64,000 bases of DNA. Origin: Bartonella harrusi (lineage in GTDB: Bacteria; Pseudomonadota; Alphaproteobacteria; Rhizobiales; Rhizobiaceae). The notes under the pieces are model-generated. The model worked only from the letters and a program-made list of their open reading frames with translations, was not told where the DNA came from and did no database searches. The stretch covers positions 310,001 through 374,000 of the forward strand of contig NZ_CP101114.1 in assembly GCF_024297065.1 (NCBI RefSeq), read 5' to 3'. Position 1 is the first letter of the stretch, and every line of letters starts with the position of its first letter. Below, piece after piece: positions 30,630 to 41,267 of the stretch. The translations under genes were made by a program, and so were the position numbers.

Positions 30630-31252
30630 ATGGAACAAAGAACAGCAGAATGGTTTCAAGCAAGATTAGGGAAAATTACCGCGTCTAATGTTTACAATGT
30701 CCTCAGTAGAACAGCCAAAGGATTGCCGACAAGCAAATATGAAGACTACAAAATGAAACTCATGACAGAACGCTTAACAGGGGAAATAAGCCAATCTTAT
30801 ATAACACCATCTATGCAATGGGGGATTGAACATGAAGAGGACGCCCTGAAAGAATATGAATTCATTTATGATGCCGATGTCATAAAATGCGGTTTTATAC
30901 CTCATCCTACCATCAAAATGGCGGGGGCTAGTCCGGATGGTTTGATTGGTGAAGACGGTTTAGTTGAAGTCAAATGTCCACAATCAACGACACATCTTCG
31001 TTTTTTTATGTATGACGAGATTAAGCCTGAATACAGAGTGCAGATGCAATTCCAAATGGCTTGTACAGGGCGCAAATGGTGTCATTTCATCAGTTATAAT
31101 CAACAATTTGTAGAGAGGTCATCTCACTTGCGTATAAAATACAACGCATCCACCGTGATGATGAACAAATTGAACAGATTACTAAAGCAGTCGAGGTCTT
31201 TTTAGCAGAAATAGAGCAAGACATGAAGCAGATCTTGACAAAAGCTGCATAA
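30630..31252 (+). pseudogene. YqaJ/lambda-type exonuclease with a C-terminal frameshift
   Basis: The frame opens one base after the ERF stop. RTAEWFQARLGKITASNV, ITPSMQWGIEHEEDALKEYE, AGASPDGLIGEDGLVEVKCPQ and YRVQMQFQMACTG give the PD-(D/E)XK nuclease core, complete with active-site D, E and K. After about 31136-31139 (AAAA) the normal end (IQRIHRDDEQIEQITKAVEVFLAEIEQ) continues in another frame to TAA 31250-31252; one extra A would restore it. The current frame ends at 31205 with an abnormal tail. Since the core is whole it may still act. Confidence 0.8.
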
Positions 31253-31311
31253 CCCTATGGGGGTGCTCTCCTCCTCTCAGCACCCACACCCATTATGTAA
31301 GGAAGTAAAAC

Positions 31312-31800
31312 GTGTGTAATATCAAACAGAGTATCCTACACCCAGCTAAAGATGAGAAAGCTTGTTTTTTTACAATTGGCTATGAAGGAAAGTCCCTTGA
31401 GAATTATCTTGATTGTCTCATAGAAAACAATATCAAAACTTTATGTGATGTTCGTAGAAATCCAATAAGTAGAAAACATGGGTTTTCGAAAAGACAATTG
31501 GAGAAAGCTGTAAACAACATTAATATTGAATATATGCATATGCCTGAACTTGGCATTGCCTCTGAAAAACGACAAAATTTGAAAACACAAAAAGATTACG
31601 AACGTCTTTTTGAAGAATATCAAAAGACAACACTCAAAAATCATTTGTGTGCAATAAACACATGATATCAAGTCTTTTTAAACAAAAAGCGCGTTGCAAT
31701 TACTTGTTTTGAAGCCAATGTATGCATGTGCCATAGAGGGCAAATAGCCTTGGCTCTTACACAATTACAGGATTGGAAATATGAAATTAAGCATATCTAA
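31312..31800 (+). pseudogene. DUF488 family protein, interrupted by TGA
   Basis: A GTG start (31312) opens a DUF488 protein (FFTIGYEGKSLENYLDCLIENNIKTLCDVRRNP, HMPELGIA). A TGA at 31663-31665 interrupts it; the same frame continues with the family's Cys motif region (KKRVAITCFEANVCMCHRGQIALAL) to TAA 31798-31800. DUF488 function is not established. Confidence 0.75.
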
Positions 31801-31895
31801 AAAATAAGCATACAAATTTTTAAAAATGTGAAAGCTCCATATGTTTCCTAGTATGGCCGCCCATTATGTAACGTAAAAGAGTGAAAGGTCATGAG

Positions 31896-32120
31896 ATGAT
31901 ATTTGATGATGGTGATAGATATGTGACAACACGCGAATGTGCAGAGCTTTTTAGCGTATCAACCACAACGATTCGCAATTGGGTGTTTCAAGGGGTGTTT
32001 CCTGAGCCTTATAAGCTAGGGAGAGCGGTAAGATGGAGAAAAAAAGAAATCTTGGCCTTTACCCCGAAGAAAAATAAGCAGCAAATAACAACAAATGAGG
32101 TAAAGTTGTATAAACTGTAG
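31896..32120 (+). CDS. AlpA/MerR-like excisionase or regulator
   Basis: 74 residues with a winged-helix DNA-binding fold (YVTTRECAELFSVSTTTIRNWVFQGVFPEPYKLGRAVRWRKKEIL). Proteins of this type regulate or assist excision and commonly lie next to the attachment site, here 78 bases from tRNA-Phe. AAGG precedes the ATG at 31896. No integrase is seen in this part. Confidence 0.8.
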   Translation: MIFDDGDRYVTTRECAELFSVSTTTIRNWVFQGVFPEPYKLGRAVRWRKKEILAFTPKKNKQQITTNEVKLYKL

Positions 32121-32198
32121 AAGGTGGTCTAAAAGGTGCTCTGAAATTGGCTTTTTTAAGAAAAAAATTATATATTTCAATATGTTGAGGATGATAAA

Positions 32199-32274
<76 letters not shown>

Positions 32275-32663
32275 ACACTTTACAAACCATGTGCGGTTAT
32301 AACATTAAAATTTTCTCTGTCTAGTCATCAAAAAAAATAATTGCTTTTTTATAAGTTTATTTCCGTATTCTGGCAATTATAATGGCTCTTTTCGTAAAAT
32401 CAACTTGATAGGTATATTGTGATACGTTAGTGTGTTTTCGTCAGAATGTTATCTTATCGTGATGAAAGCGCAAGGAGATCTTTCTAGAGAAAAACTTTAA
32501 AAGGTAATTGAGAGGGGTATTTTTCACAAGATTTCCTTGTGTTGTAAGCTTATGCAATAAAGAGGAAATGTTTTTGATTTTTTAAGGGGACTTATTGGCA
32601 CAGTCTTTATAATAATTAGCTTTTCTTTAAAGAAAGGCAAGCCATTTGATAAGGGGAGAAATA
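32275..32663. other. Intergenic region between tRNA-Phe and serC
   Basis: Holds the leftward tRNA-Phe promoter and must hold the rightward serC promoter. No coding frame or repeat stands out. Confidence 0.5.
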
Positions 32664-33827
32664 ATGATAATGTTTCAAAAACCAAATTGTCGTCCAAATA
32701 ATCCTAATTTTTCTTCAGGTCCTTGTAGTAAACGACCTGGTTGGACTGTTGAAGTTCTTAAAAATGCATTAGTTGGGCGTTCGCATCGATCTAGAGAAGC
32801 AGAATTAAAACTTGCTGAAATTGTTGATTTAACGCGTGAGATTCTTGAAGTCCCTTCTGATTATCGTATAGGAATTGTGCCTGCTTCAGATACTGGTGCT
32901 GTTGAGATGTCCTTATGGTCTCTCTTAGGTGAGCGTGGCGTTGATATGGCAGCGTGGGAAAGTTTTGGATCGGGGTGGATTGCAGATGTTGTTGAGCAAT
33001 TAAAGCTTTCTGATGTGCGTCTTTTTGAAGCTCCTTATGGTGAACTACCAGACTTAACACAAATTGACTTTGATCGTGATGTTGTTTTTACATGGAACGG
33101 AACGACTTCAGGTGTACGTATTCCTAATGCCGATTTCATTCCAGAAAAGAGAGCAGGGCTAACAATTTGTGATGCAACATCAGCAGCTTTTGCGCAAAAT
33201 CTTGATTTTTCAAAATTAGATGTTGTTACTTTTTCATGGCAAAAAGTTCTCGGAGGAGAGGCTGCTCATGGTATGTTGATTTTAAGTCCTCGTGCTGTTG
33301 AACGACTTGAGAGTTATGTGCCATCTTGGCCAATCCCGCAAATTTTCTGTATGACAAAAGATGGAAAGTTAACTGAAAATATTTTTAAAGGAGTAACCAT
33401 CAATACGCCCTCTCTGCTTTGTGTTGAGGATTTTCTTGATGGATTGAGGTGGGCAAAGGCGCAGGGTGGTTTGCGGGCATTAATGGCACGCGTTGAGAAA
33501 AATTTTTCTGTACTCGATGATTTTGTTCGCAAAACACCGTGGTTAGACTATTTGGCAAAAGATCCTCAAGTACGTTCTAATACATCTGTTTGTTTAAATA
33601 TTGTTGACCCAGTGATTACTTCTTTGAATATTGAAGAGCGGGTATCTTTTATAAAAGCAGTAGTGAATCGTCTTGATGAGGAAGGGGCAGCTTATGATAT
33701 TGGCTCTTATCGAGACGCGCCTCCAGGAATTCGAATTTGGACAGGTATAACAATTGAGGTTTCTGATCTAGAAGTTTTAACACAATGGCTTGAATGGGCC
33801 TTTCAGGTCGAAAAAGCGCGTCTTTAA
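32664..33827 (+). CDS. serC: Phosphoserine aminotransferase
   Basis: 387 residues of the alphaproteobacterial SerC type ([15 protein letters not shown] at the start, [30 protein letters not shown] with the PLP lysine, and ITINTPS-like [19 protein letters not shown]). It makes phosphoserine in serine synthesis and serves pyridoxal phosphate synthesis. GGGGAG precedes the ATG at 32664. In many Rhizobiales serA follows; here it does not. Confidence 0.95.
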   Translation: MIMFQKPNCRPNNPNFSSGPCSKRPGWTVEVLKNALVGRSHRSREAELKLAEIVDLTREILEVPSDYRIGIVPASDTGAVEMSLWSLLGERGVDMAAWESFGSGWIADVVEQLKLSDVRLFEAPYGELPDLTQIDFDRDVVFTWNGTTSGVRIPNADFIPEKRAGLTICDATSAAFAQNLDFSKLDVVTFSWQKVLGGEAAHGMLILSPRAVERLESYVPSWPIPQIFCMTKDGKLTENIFKGVTINTPSLLCVEDFLDGLRWAKAQGGLRALMARVEKNFSVLDDFVRKTPWLDYLAKDPQVRSNTSVCLNIVDPVITSLNIEERVSFIKAVVNRLDEEGAAYDIGSYRDAPPGIRIWTGITIEVSDLEVLTQWLEWAFQVEKARL

Positions 33828-34217
33828 TTAACGATTAGCAATTTTTATAACATATTTTTTTCCAAAAGAAGAATACGAGAGATGATGATGATCTTTCGTA
33901 TTCTTGTATGCGGTAATAACCTGTAAATGGCACATAGATTATCAAAGATTAAGAGAGGAATATGAATAATTTATCAGGTGTTGGCTAAGGGAACAATTAA
34001 AAGTTCCAAATTTTTCTACTTTTACGGAAAAATGGTAAATTTAAAATAGAGATATATTTTATATTTTTTTCCTTTATTATTATCATGAATATGAAAATTT
34101 AATAACCAAGATTGGAAAAGGCTAAAATGAAGAGTCGCGCTTGCTCTAAGGTTTCGTTATAAGAGGCATTTGTTTTTGAATGCTGATTTTATTTGACAAA
34201 ACACGACGGAGAAAATT
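33828..34217. other. Intergenic region between serC and purA
   Basis: A hairpin with AAGAATACG/CGTATTCTT arms (33869-33905) lies 41 bases past serC and may be a weak terminator. The rest is AT-rich, with no recognisable serA remnant or other gene. Confidence 0.5.
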
Positions 34218-35507
34218 ATGACCAATGTAGTAGTTGTTGGTACACAATGGGGTGATGAAGGTAAAGGAAAAATTGTAGATTGGTTATCTGAGCGTGCAGA
34301 TGTTGTGGTAAGATATCAGGGAGGGCATAATGCAGGCCATACATTGGTTGTGGATAGAGTTAGTTATAAATTATCGCTTTTACCATCTGGTTTAGTTCGT
34401 GGAAAGTTATCCATTATTGGTAATGGGGTTGTTGTTGATCCTCATCATTTTGTGGCAGAATTAAAAAAACTACGTGAGCAGGGTGTGAAAATTACACCGG
34501 ATATTTTGCGTATTGCTGAAAATGCTCCCTTAATTCTTTCTTTGCATCGTGATTTGGATGCTATTCGTGAAAGCGGTTTATCGGGTTTAAAAATTGGTAC
34601 AACAAGACGTGGTATTGGTCCGGCTTATGAAGATAAGGTGGGACGTCGTGCTATCCGTGTGATGGATTTGGCAGAATCTGATACGCTTATGGCCAAAATC
34701 GAACGACTTTTGCGACATCATAATGCTTTGCGTCGTGGGATGAGGGTTACAGAGATTAATTCTCAAGCACTTTATGATGAGTTGATGCAAGTAGCAGATG
34801 AAATTTTACCCTTTATGGATTGTACATGGCACCTCTTAGATGAAAGTTATCGGATGGGAAAACATGTTCTTTTTGAAGGTGCACAAGGTGCTTTATTAGA
34901 TAATGATTTTGGAACTTATCCTTATGTGACATCATCCAATACAGTTGCTGGGCAGGCGTGTACCGGTTCAGGTATGGGACCTAACGTGATTCATTATGTT
35001 TTGGGTATTGCAAAAGCTTATACAACACGTGTTGGAGAAGGACCATTTCCGACAGAGCAAATAAATGATATTGGCGAATTTCTGGGAATGCGTGGGCATG
35101 AATTTGGCGTTGTAACGGGGCGAAAACGTCGATGTGGCTGGTTTGATGCAGTCTTAGTACGACAAATGGTAACGATTTGTGGTGTTCAAGGGATCGCCCT
35201 GACAAAACTTGATGTTTTAGATGGTTTAGAAGAAATTAAAATCTGTGTTGGTTATGAGCTTGATGGTAAAAGAATTGATTATTTACCCTCTTCTATGGGG
35301 GCGCAAGCGCGTGTGAAGCCCATTTATGAAAAATTAGAAGGTTGGAAGGACGCAACAGCGCATGCATTAAGATGGGAAGATTTACCGGTTCAGGCTATCA
35401 AATATATACGCTATATTGAAAAACTAACCAATACACACGTGGCTTTATTATCTACGAGCCCTGAACGTGAAGATACAATCCTGATTACGGATCCTTTTGA
35501 AAAATAA
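34218..35507 (+). CDS. purA: Adenylosuccinate synthetase
   Basis: 429 residues, standard length. GTP-binding [21 protein letters not shown] with the catalytic His, [36 protein letters not shown] and the C-terminal [18 protein letters not shown]. First committed step from IMP to AMP. Confidence 0.98.
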   Translation: MTNVVVVGTQWGDEGKGKIVDWLSERADVVVRYQGGHNAGHTLVVDRVSYKLSLLPSGLVRGKLSIIGNGVVVDPHHFVAELKKLREQGVKITPDILRIAENAPLILSLHRDLDAIRESGLSGLKIGTTRRGIGPAYEDKVGRRAIRVMDLAESDTLMAKIERLLRHHNALRRGMRVTEINSQALYDELMQVADEILPFMDCTWHLLDESYRMGKHVLFEGAQGALLDNDFGTYPYVTSSNTVAGQACTGSGMGPNVIHYVLGIAKAYTTRVGEGPFPTEQINDIGEFLGMRGHEFGVVTGRKRRCGWFDAVLVRQMVTICGVQGIALTKLDVLDGLEEIKICVGYELDGKRIDYLPSSMGAQARVKPIYEKLEGWKDATAHALRWEDLPVQAIKYIRYIEKLTNTHVALLSTSPEREDTILITDPFEK

Positions 35508-35747
35508 TTATTATTTTTTAATTGCTGTATAGAGTGTAGATTTCGCTCTGTGCTTTTCTATAAAGAAAGGCTTGAGAATGAATGAGAGAAAGAAACAGAA
35601 GAGCATTGTTTATTTTTCATATTCACTTTAGAAGATTATTATGAGTGTTGTACCATGTAAATGGCAATTAATTAAAAAAGCTAAAATAAAGGTATTTTGG
35701 GCCTGAGAGCTGGGGTTTTTCTCAGTTTGAGAAAGATTATAGAGGAT

Positions 35748-37175
35748 ATGGTAGATTTCGTTGGAATCTTAAAAAGGGCAATTAATGCGCAAAGTAATGT
35801 TACACTACAAGTGCGTAAGCGGATTTATGAGCGGGCTATTGAAACACTTGAACATCAGTTTGCAACAGCAAAAGTACCACAAGAAATAGCCGATGGGCAA
35901 AGGAAGATTTTACAGAGTGCTATTGCAACTGTTGAAGAGGAATATTTAGCTCTTGAAAAGAATTCACTTTCTTCAGTTATTGGATGGAATCCTACAAAGA
36001 GTGCTAAAGTTAATAAGTATACACAAAGTTCTATCTTACAGCGAGATAAAACATTTTCAGAGATGAAAACGGAAGAAAGACAGGTTTCTATTACAAGTGC
36101 AGGGGACAATAAAGCACTTGATAAGTCTTATGTATCAGTTACACCAGACGCAGAGCCTGTCAATATCGACACTTATTTAGCTTCTCAGCGTATTGATGAC
36201 AATATATTAAAAGCTTCTCCTTTAGCTTCTGTTTCGAAAGGAGATAATCCGTACATTGTTTCACATATTTTTTCTCAGGCTTTGCGTCGTGCTAATCGAT
36301 CGTCAATGCAAAAACGTATTGTGATAACTACTGCTGTTATTGCAAGTCTTGTCATCTTAACGATAGGTATCTATTTCGTTTGTATCCGTATGTTTGTCTT
36401 AGATGATCATCTGTTGTCTGAAGAAAATCAGCAAGTTTCTCATCCTTTACCAAAGGCATTTTCGGTTAATAAAAAGTTAACGAAACGTTTATTAGAGGAC
36501 GGGAGAGAAGTTGATGTTGGTTTAAATCAAGCAGCCAATTCTTCTCATAAAGAAGGAAATTCAACAGTTGTTTCTAGGAGCTTGCAACCGTTTGAAAAAC
36601 GAGGGGAAGCTATTTTTTATCAAGCGCGTACAAATTACGAGGCAGAAAAAGTGGCAACAGGGAGTGCTCATTGGACACTTATAAAGGAATCGCGTGAAAA
36701 GGAGGGGGAAGAGGAATCAACTATACAAGGTGATATAACAATTCCAGATGAAGGGTTATCATTACGATTAATTTTACGTCGTAATACCGATGTGTCTTTT
36801 CCTGCTGCGTATATTATGGATCTTATTTTTATTTCTTCTGATAAGTTTTCCGGTCAAGCGATAAGCAAAGTCCAAGCATTTACTTTTAAAGCAAGTGAGC
36901 AATCCATTGGACAGGCATTCACAAGAGCTATTGCCGCAAAGATTGACGATAATCTCTTTCTTGTTGCTTTAAGCGGCAATCAACCATTTCTTGAGCGAAA
37001 TTTACAATTGATGCGAGAATTGGATTGGATACGTGTGGTATTAACTGATAAGAATGGACGTATAAGTGAATTAACCTTTACAAAAGGACAAATAGGGAAG
37101 TCTATTTTTAATGAAGTTATTGGACAATGGCTTACGCAACCAGATAAGCGAACAATTCTTGGTCAGGAAAAATAA
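35748..37175 (+). CDS. Conserved single-pass membrane protein
   Basis: 475 residues from ATG 35748. N-terminal helical region (RKRIYERAIETLEHQFATAKVPQEIADGQRKILQSAIATVEEEYL), a polar linker, one membrane helix (IVITTAVIASLVILTIGIYFVCI, near residue 205) and a periplasmic C-terminal domain (YIMDLIFISSDKFSGQAI, FWVALSGN-like FLVALSGNQPFLERNLQLM). Proteins of this layout follow purA in Rhizobiales. Function unknown. A TTG at 35697 would add 17 residues. Confidence 0.75.
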   Translation: MVDFVGILKRAINAQSNVTLQVRKRIYERAIETLEHQFATAKVPQEIADGQRKILQSAIATVEEEYLALEKNSLSSVIGWNPTKSAKVNKYTQSSILQRDKTFSEMKTEERQVSITSAGDNKALDKSYVSVTPDAEPVNIDTYLASQRIDDNILKASPLASVSKGDNPYIVSHIFSQALRRANRSSMQKRIVITTAVIASLVILTIGIYFVCIRMFVLDDHLLSEENQQVSHPLPKAFSVNKKLTKRLLEDGREVDVGLNQAANSSHKEGNSTVVSRSLQPFEKRGEAIFYQARTNYEAEKVATGSAHWTLIKESREKEGEEESTIQGDITIPDEGLSLRLILRRNTDVSFPAAYIMDLIFISSDKFSGQAISKVQAFTFKASEQSIGQAFTRAIAAKIDDNLFLVALSGNQPFLERNLQLMRELDWIRVVLTDKNGRISELTFTKGQIGKSIFNEVIGQWLTQPDKRTILGQEK

Positions 37176-37322
37176 AACATCGATATATTGGCAGACGAAA
37201 ATGTTACGTCAAGACTTCCTTTCATCAAAACGGTTTTCGCTCTAATTTAACAATGTGGGGCAAACATACTCCTGTTGCCCCTTTTAAAGAATGCACAAAT
37301 AAAATTGGATGTATATTTAACT

Positions 37323-38216
37323 TTAAAGGCTTTCTATTTGATTTTGGGATAAGACAGAAGCTTTGATAGCATTTTGTACTTTTTCAAATGCACGCATTTC
37401 AATTTGTCTTACCCGTTCTCGACTAATATTAAATTCACTAGAGAGTTCTTCTAATGTTAAAGGTTTATCGTTTAAACGACGTGCTTTGAATATACGCTTT
37501 TCACGTTCATTCAGATTATCCATAGCATTTACGAGCATAGAGCGACGATTTTCCAATTCACTTTGTTCTAGTAAAACCTGTTCCTGATTATTGGAGTCAT
37601 CGACCAACCAATCTTGCCATTCACCATTTTCACCTTCTTTTGTGCGAAGGGGCGCATTGAGTGAAGTATCACCGCCAAGTCGACGATTCATTGAAATAAC
37701 TTCATCTTCTGTGACATTTAATTTTGTTGCAATCTCTTTTACGTGTTCTGCATTAAGATCACCACTGTCAAGTGCTTGAAGTTTGCTCTTTAATTTACGA
37801 AGATTGAAAAACAGACGCTTTTGATTAGCCGTTGTCCCCATTTTTACCAAACTCCAAGAGCGCAATACATATTCTTGGATAGATGCTTTAATCCACCATA
37901 TTGCATAGGTTGCAAGACGGAAACCACGTTCTGGATCGAAACGTTTAACAGCCTGCATAAGTCCAACATTGCCTTCTGAAATGACTTCGCCAATAGGCAA
38001 TCCATAGCCTCGATAGCCCATTGCGATTTTGGCTACGAGACGTAAATGACTGGTTACCAACTTGTGTGCAGCTTTGAGATCATTATGTTCATGATAACGC
38101 TGAGCCAGCATATATTCTTCTGTGGGCTCAAGCATTGGAAAACGACGAACTTCCTCCAAGTAACGATTCAACCCTCCGTCACCTGTCGTTATGGATAGTA
38201 GATTTACGTGGGCCAT
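37323..38216 (-). CDS. rpoH: RNA polymerase sigma-32 factor
   Basis: 297 residues. Region 1.2/2 (GGLNRYLEEVRRFPMLEPTEEYMLAQRY, GLPIGEVISEGNVGLMQAVKRFDPERGFRLATYAIWWIKASIQEYVLRSWSLVK), the RpoH box QKRLFFNLRKLK, and region 4 (LTLEELSSEFNISRERVRQIEMRAFEKVQ). It drives heat-shock genes. GGAGG lies 7 bases before the ATG at 38216. Confidence 0.97.
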   Translation of the reverse strand: MAHVNLLSITTGDGGLNRYLEEVRRFPMLEPTEEYMLAQRYHEHNDLKAAHKLVTSHLRLVAKIAMGYRGYGLPIGEVISEGNVGLMQAVKRFDPERGFRLATYAIWWIKASIQEYVLRSWSLVKMGTTANQKRLFFNLRKLKSKLQALDSGDLNAEHVKEIATKLNVTEDEVISMNRRLGGDTSLNAPLRTKEGENGEWQDWLVDDSNNQEQVLLEQSELENRRSMLVNAMDNLNEREKRIFKARRLNDKPLTLEELSSEFNISRERVRQIEMRAFEKVQNAIKASVLSQNQIESL

Positions 38217-38295
38217 AGAGCACCCTCCTTTTATATGAATTCCCTGATAAGGCAAATTCCATTTGCAGATATTATAAACATCCCTCTCACTTTTT

Positions 38296-38324
38296 ATACT
38301 AGCATAATTTTTCATTTTATTCAA
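38296..38324 (-). promoter_or_regulatory. Probable sigma-70 promoter of rpoH
   Basis: TTGAAT (38319-38324), 17-base spacer, TAGTAT (38296-38301), about 75 bases upstream of the rpoH ATG. The reading is by consensus only. Confidence 0.5.
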
Positions 38325-38378
38325 AAAGAGATTTGGATCGTCTAATTGTGAAATCCTGAACAGGTTAAAAGTTTCAAT

Positions 38379-39377
38379 TTATCTTTTAAAATTCTTAATA
38401 AGTTCAGCCATATCTTGAGGAAGTGGTGAAGAAAAAGACATAATTTGACCTGTCGTGGGATGTTCAAAAGTAAGGCTAGCTGCATGAAGTGCTTGTCGGT
38501 TAAATTGATCGATTGCATTTTTAATAATGGGATTAAGCGTATTTGATTTTGTTTTAAAAGCATTTCCATAAACGGTATCACCTATAAGAGGATGGCCAAT
38601 ATAAGCCATATGAACACGAATTTGATGTGTGCGTCCAGTTTCCAGACGACATTCCAGAAGACTAGCAAAAGGTGTTGTATCTACGCAGGTTTGATATTTT
38701 TCAAGAAGAGAAAAATGTGTAACAGCATGACGTGCATGAGTGTTTTTGTGATGGATGACAGCTTGTTTTATCCGATTATGGGGGGAACGACCAAGGCATG
38801 CATCAATGGTCCAAACATTCCGACTAGGTCTGCCCCAAATCAAGGCTTGATAACGCCGATCTAATGCGCTGGTACGTCCATGGTCAGAAAATTGGCCACT
38901 GAGGCTTTTGTGAGCAAAGTCATTTTTAGCGACAACCATGACACCAGTTGTGTTTTTATCGAGACGATGAACAATACCAGGGCGCTTAAAACCGCCGATA
39001 CCAGATAAACTATTCCCACAGTGATGGATAAGAGCATTCACCAATGTTCCGGTCCAATGACCATTGCCGGGATGAACAACAAGACCAGCAGGTTTATTAA
39101 TGACAATAACGTGATCATCTTCAAAGAGAATGTCTAATGCAATGGCTTCACCGCTAGGTTCTGCATCACGAAGGAGTGGCATTGTGAGTTCGATAATTTG
39201 ATGAGGTTTTAGTTTTGTTTTTGGCTCCTTTATGAGTTGACCATCAATTTTAAGATAGCCTTCACGGATAAGAGTTTGCAGGCGTGAACGTGACAGCGTA
39301 TCGTGGTATTGTTGTGCAAGCCACTGATCAAGTCGTTTCCCAAGAGCACTCTCATCCGTTTTTCGCTGTGTTATCAT
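38379..39377 (-). CDS. rluD: 23S rRNA pseudouridine synthase, RluD family
   Basis: 332 residues. N-terminal S4 domain (KRLDQWLAQQYHDTLSRSRLQTLIREGYLKIDG), catalytic motif GIVHRLDKNTTGVMVVAK with the Asp, and C-terminal LETGRTHQIRVHMAYIGHPLIGDTVYG. It modifies helix 69 of 23S rRNA. It is divergently placed beyond rpoH in the same direction, a common alphaproteobacterial neighbourhood. Confidence 0.93.
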   Translation of the reverse strand: MITQRKTDESALGKRLDQWLAQQYHDTLSRSRLQTLIREGYLKIDGQLIKEPKTKLKPHQIIELTMPLLRDAEPSGEAIALDILFEDDHVIVINKPAGLVVHPGNGHWTGTLVNALIHHCGNSLSGIGGFKRPGIVHRLDKNTTGVMVVAKNDFAHKSLSGQFSDHGRTSALDRRYQALIWGRPSRNVWTIDACLGRSPHNRIKQAVIHHKNTHARHAVTHFSLLEKYQTCVDTTPFASLLECRLETGRTHQIRVHMAYIGHPLIGDTVYGNAFKTKSNTLNPIIKNAIDQFNRQALHAASLTFEHPTTGQIMSFSSPLPQDMAELIKNFKR

Positions 39378-39403
39378 ACAATCCCTATTAAATTGTAATA
39401 TCT

Positions 39404-40834
39404 TTACCAGTATGAAATTGCTTTGGTATCAAGAAACTCTTTAATTCCCCAGTGACCGCCCTCACGCGCACGTCCAGAAAATTTCACGCCTCCAAAGTAA
39501 CTACCACTCGGTAATCCATATCTATTAACTTCTACCATACCAGACCGTATTTGTGCCGCGATACGGCGACATTTACTACGATCTTGTGATTGTATATAGT
39601 TTGTAAGGCCGTATTGTGTGTCATTAGCTAAAGCGATGGCTTCTTCTTCTGTTTTAAAGGGAATAATCGAGAGAACTGGACCAAAGATTTCTTCTTGAAA
39701 AATACGCATATGAGGTTTCACATCAGCAAAAACGGTTGGGCGTACATAATAACCGCGTTCCATTCCCATTGGTAAACCAATGCCGCCTGCAACAAGAGTT
39801 GCCCCTTCATCAATTCCAGATTGGATAAGATCTTGAATTTTATCGTATTGCTGTTTTGAAACGACTGGACCAATATGATTTCCTGCTTGATGGTTTGGTC
39901 CCACTTTTGTTTGTTCAGCAATATCTTTCGCCGTTTGAATGGCTTTTTCATAGAGGGCTTGTTCCACAAGCATACGTGTTGGTGCATTACAGCTTTGTCC
40001 ACTGTTATAAAAGCAATGTCGTACACCACGTTGAACAGCCTCTGTATCAGCATCGGCAAAGACGATATTCGCTCCCTTACCTCCCAGTTCCAGACAAACC
40101 CGTTTTAAAGTATTGCTCGCATTTTTAGAAATATCTTTTCCTGCTCTCGTAGATCCGGTAAAACTGATCATTTCTAGCTCTGGATGAGCAGAAAGGTAAG
40201 AACCAACGTTGGCTCCATCACCATTGATTAAGTTAAAAACGCCAGCAGGCAAAGCAGCTTCATCTAAAATTTCAGCAAAGAGCATAGCGGAAAGAGGAGC
40301 AATTTCAGAGGGTTTTAAAACCATTGTACAGCCAGCCAAGAGAGCAGGTATAACTTTAAGAGTTACTTGATTCATGGGCCAATTCCATGGAGTAATCAAT
40401 CCTACAACGCCGATAGGATCATAATGAAGAATTGCTTCTTCATTTCCTTCTACTAAAATCTCTTGAAATGAAAACTCTTTATAAGCTTTGATAAAGTTGC
40501 GAATATGGGAAGCGCCCGCTGCTGTCTGTGCATTGAGAGCCATATCAATCGGAGCTCCCATTTCCATTGAAATAATCTTTGCCATCTCTTCTGAGCGTTT
40601 TTCATAGATTTCTAAAATTTTTTCAACGAATTTAAGACGTTCACTAGGCTGAGATGTTTGCCAAGTTTGAAAAGCTCTTTTAGCCGCATTAATGGCTTTA
40701 TCCGCATCTTTTTTGCTTCCAAGGCTAATAACAGCACAAGCTTCTTCTGTTGATGGATCAATGACATGAAAATCATGAGGAGTGCTTGGATCGTCCCATA
40801 GACTATTGATATAAAATTTCTTCTTATTCAACAT
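39404..40834 (-). CDS. Aldehyde dehydrogenase family protein
   Basis: 476 residues with the family core: TPWNWPMNQVTLKVIPALLAGCTMVLKPSE, FTGSTRAGKDI, LELGGKGANIVF with the catalytic Glu, FYNSGQSCNAPTR with the nucleophilic Cys, and EEIFGPVLSIIPF. NAD(P)-dependent oxidation of an unknown aldehyde. Substrate cannot be told from sequence. Confidence 0.93.
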   Translation of the reverse strand: MLNKKKFYINSLWDDPSTPHDFHVIDPSTEEACAVISLGSKKDADKAINAAKRAFQTWQTSQPSERLKFVEKILEIYEKRSEEMAKIISMEMGAPIDMALNAQTAAGASHIRNFIKAYKEFSFQEILVEGNEEAILHYDPIGVVGLITPWNWPMNQVTLKVIPALLAGCTMVLKPSEIAPLSAMLFAEILDEAALPAGVFNLINGDGANVGSYLSAHPELEMISFTGSTRAGKDISKNASNTLKRVCLELGGKGANIVFADADTEAVQRGVRHCFYNSGQSCNAPTRMLVEQALYEKAIQTAKDIAEQTKVGPNHQAGNHIGPVVSKQQYDKIQDLIQSGIDEGATLVAGGIGLPMGMERGYYVRPTVFADVKPHMRIFQEEIFGPVLSIIPFKTEEEAIALANDTQYGLTNYIQSQDRSKCRRIAAQIRSGMVEVNRYGLPSGSYFGGVKFSGRAREGGHWGIKEFLDTKAISYW

Positions 40835-41267
40835 GATGAGCTCCCTTTATTTCTCTGTATGTTATTAAATTTTATTCTATTTGAACCTTTTTAAACCAGA
40901 ATAACAAGGGTAATTTTATTAAAAATAAGCAATTGATTTATTTTATAACAAAAAGGCATGAAGAATTAGAAAGAGTTCATATGAGAGTAACCGTTTATAT
41001 TATTGTGCTTAAAAAGAGGCAGAAAAGAGAAGTACGGGCAATTTTTCGTAATTTTTTATCATAGAGTTTTTTTCACGAAAAATGACGTATAGCTGCATGA
41101 AATCATGATTTTGTAATTTATCCAATATTGATGGAAAAAATCTCTGTGAGAGAAATAACGACATTATTTTTTGTTAAAAAATGACAGTTAGCAAAAGGTT
41201 ATTAACCTTCATATTATATTCTTTTTGAAGAATCCCTTTTTCCATTGCTATAAGTTTGTTGGATACC
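40835..41267. other. Intergenic region upstream of ftsK
   Basis: AT-rich, divergent between the aldehyde dehydrogenase and ftsK, so it should carry both promoters. No coding frame or structured element recognised. Confidence 0.5.
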
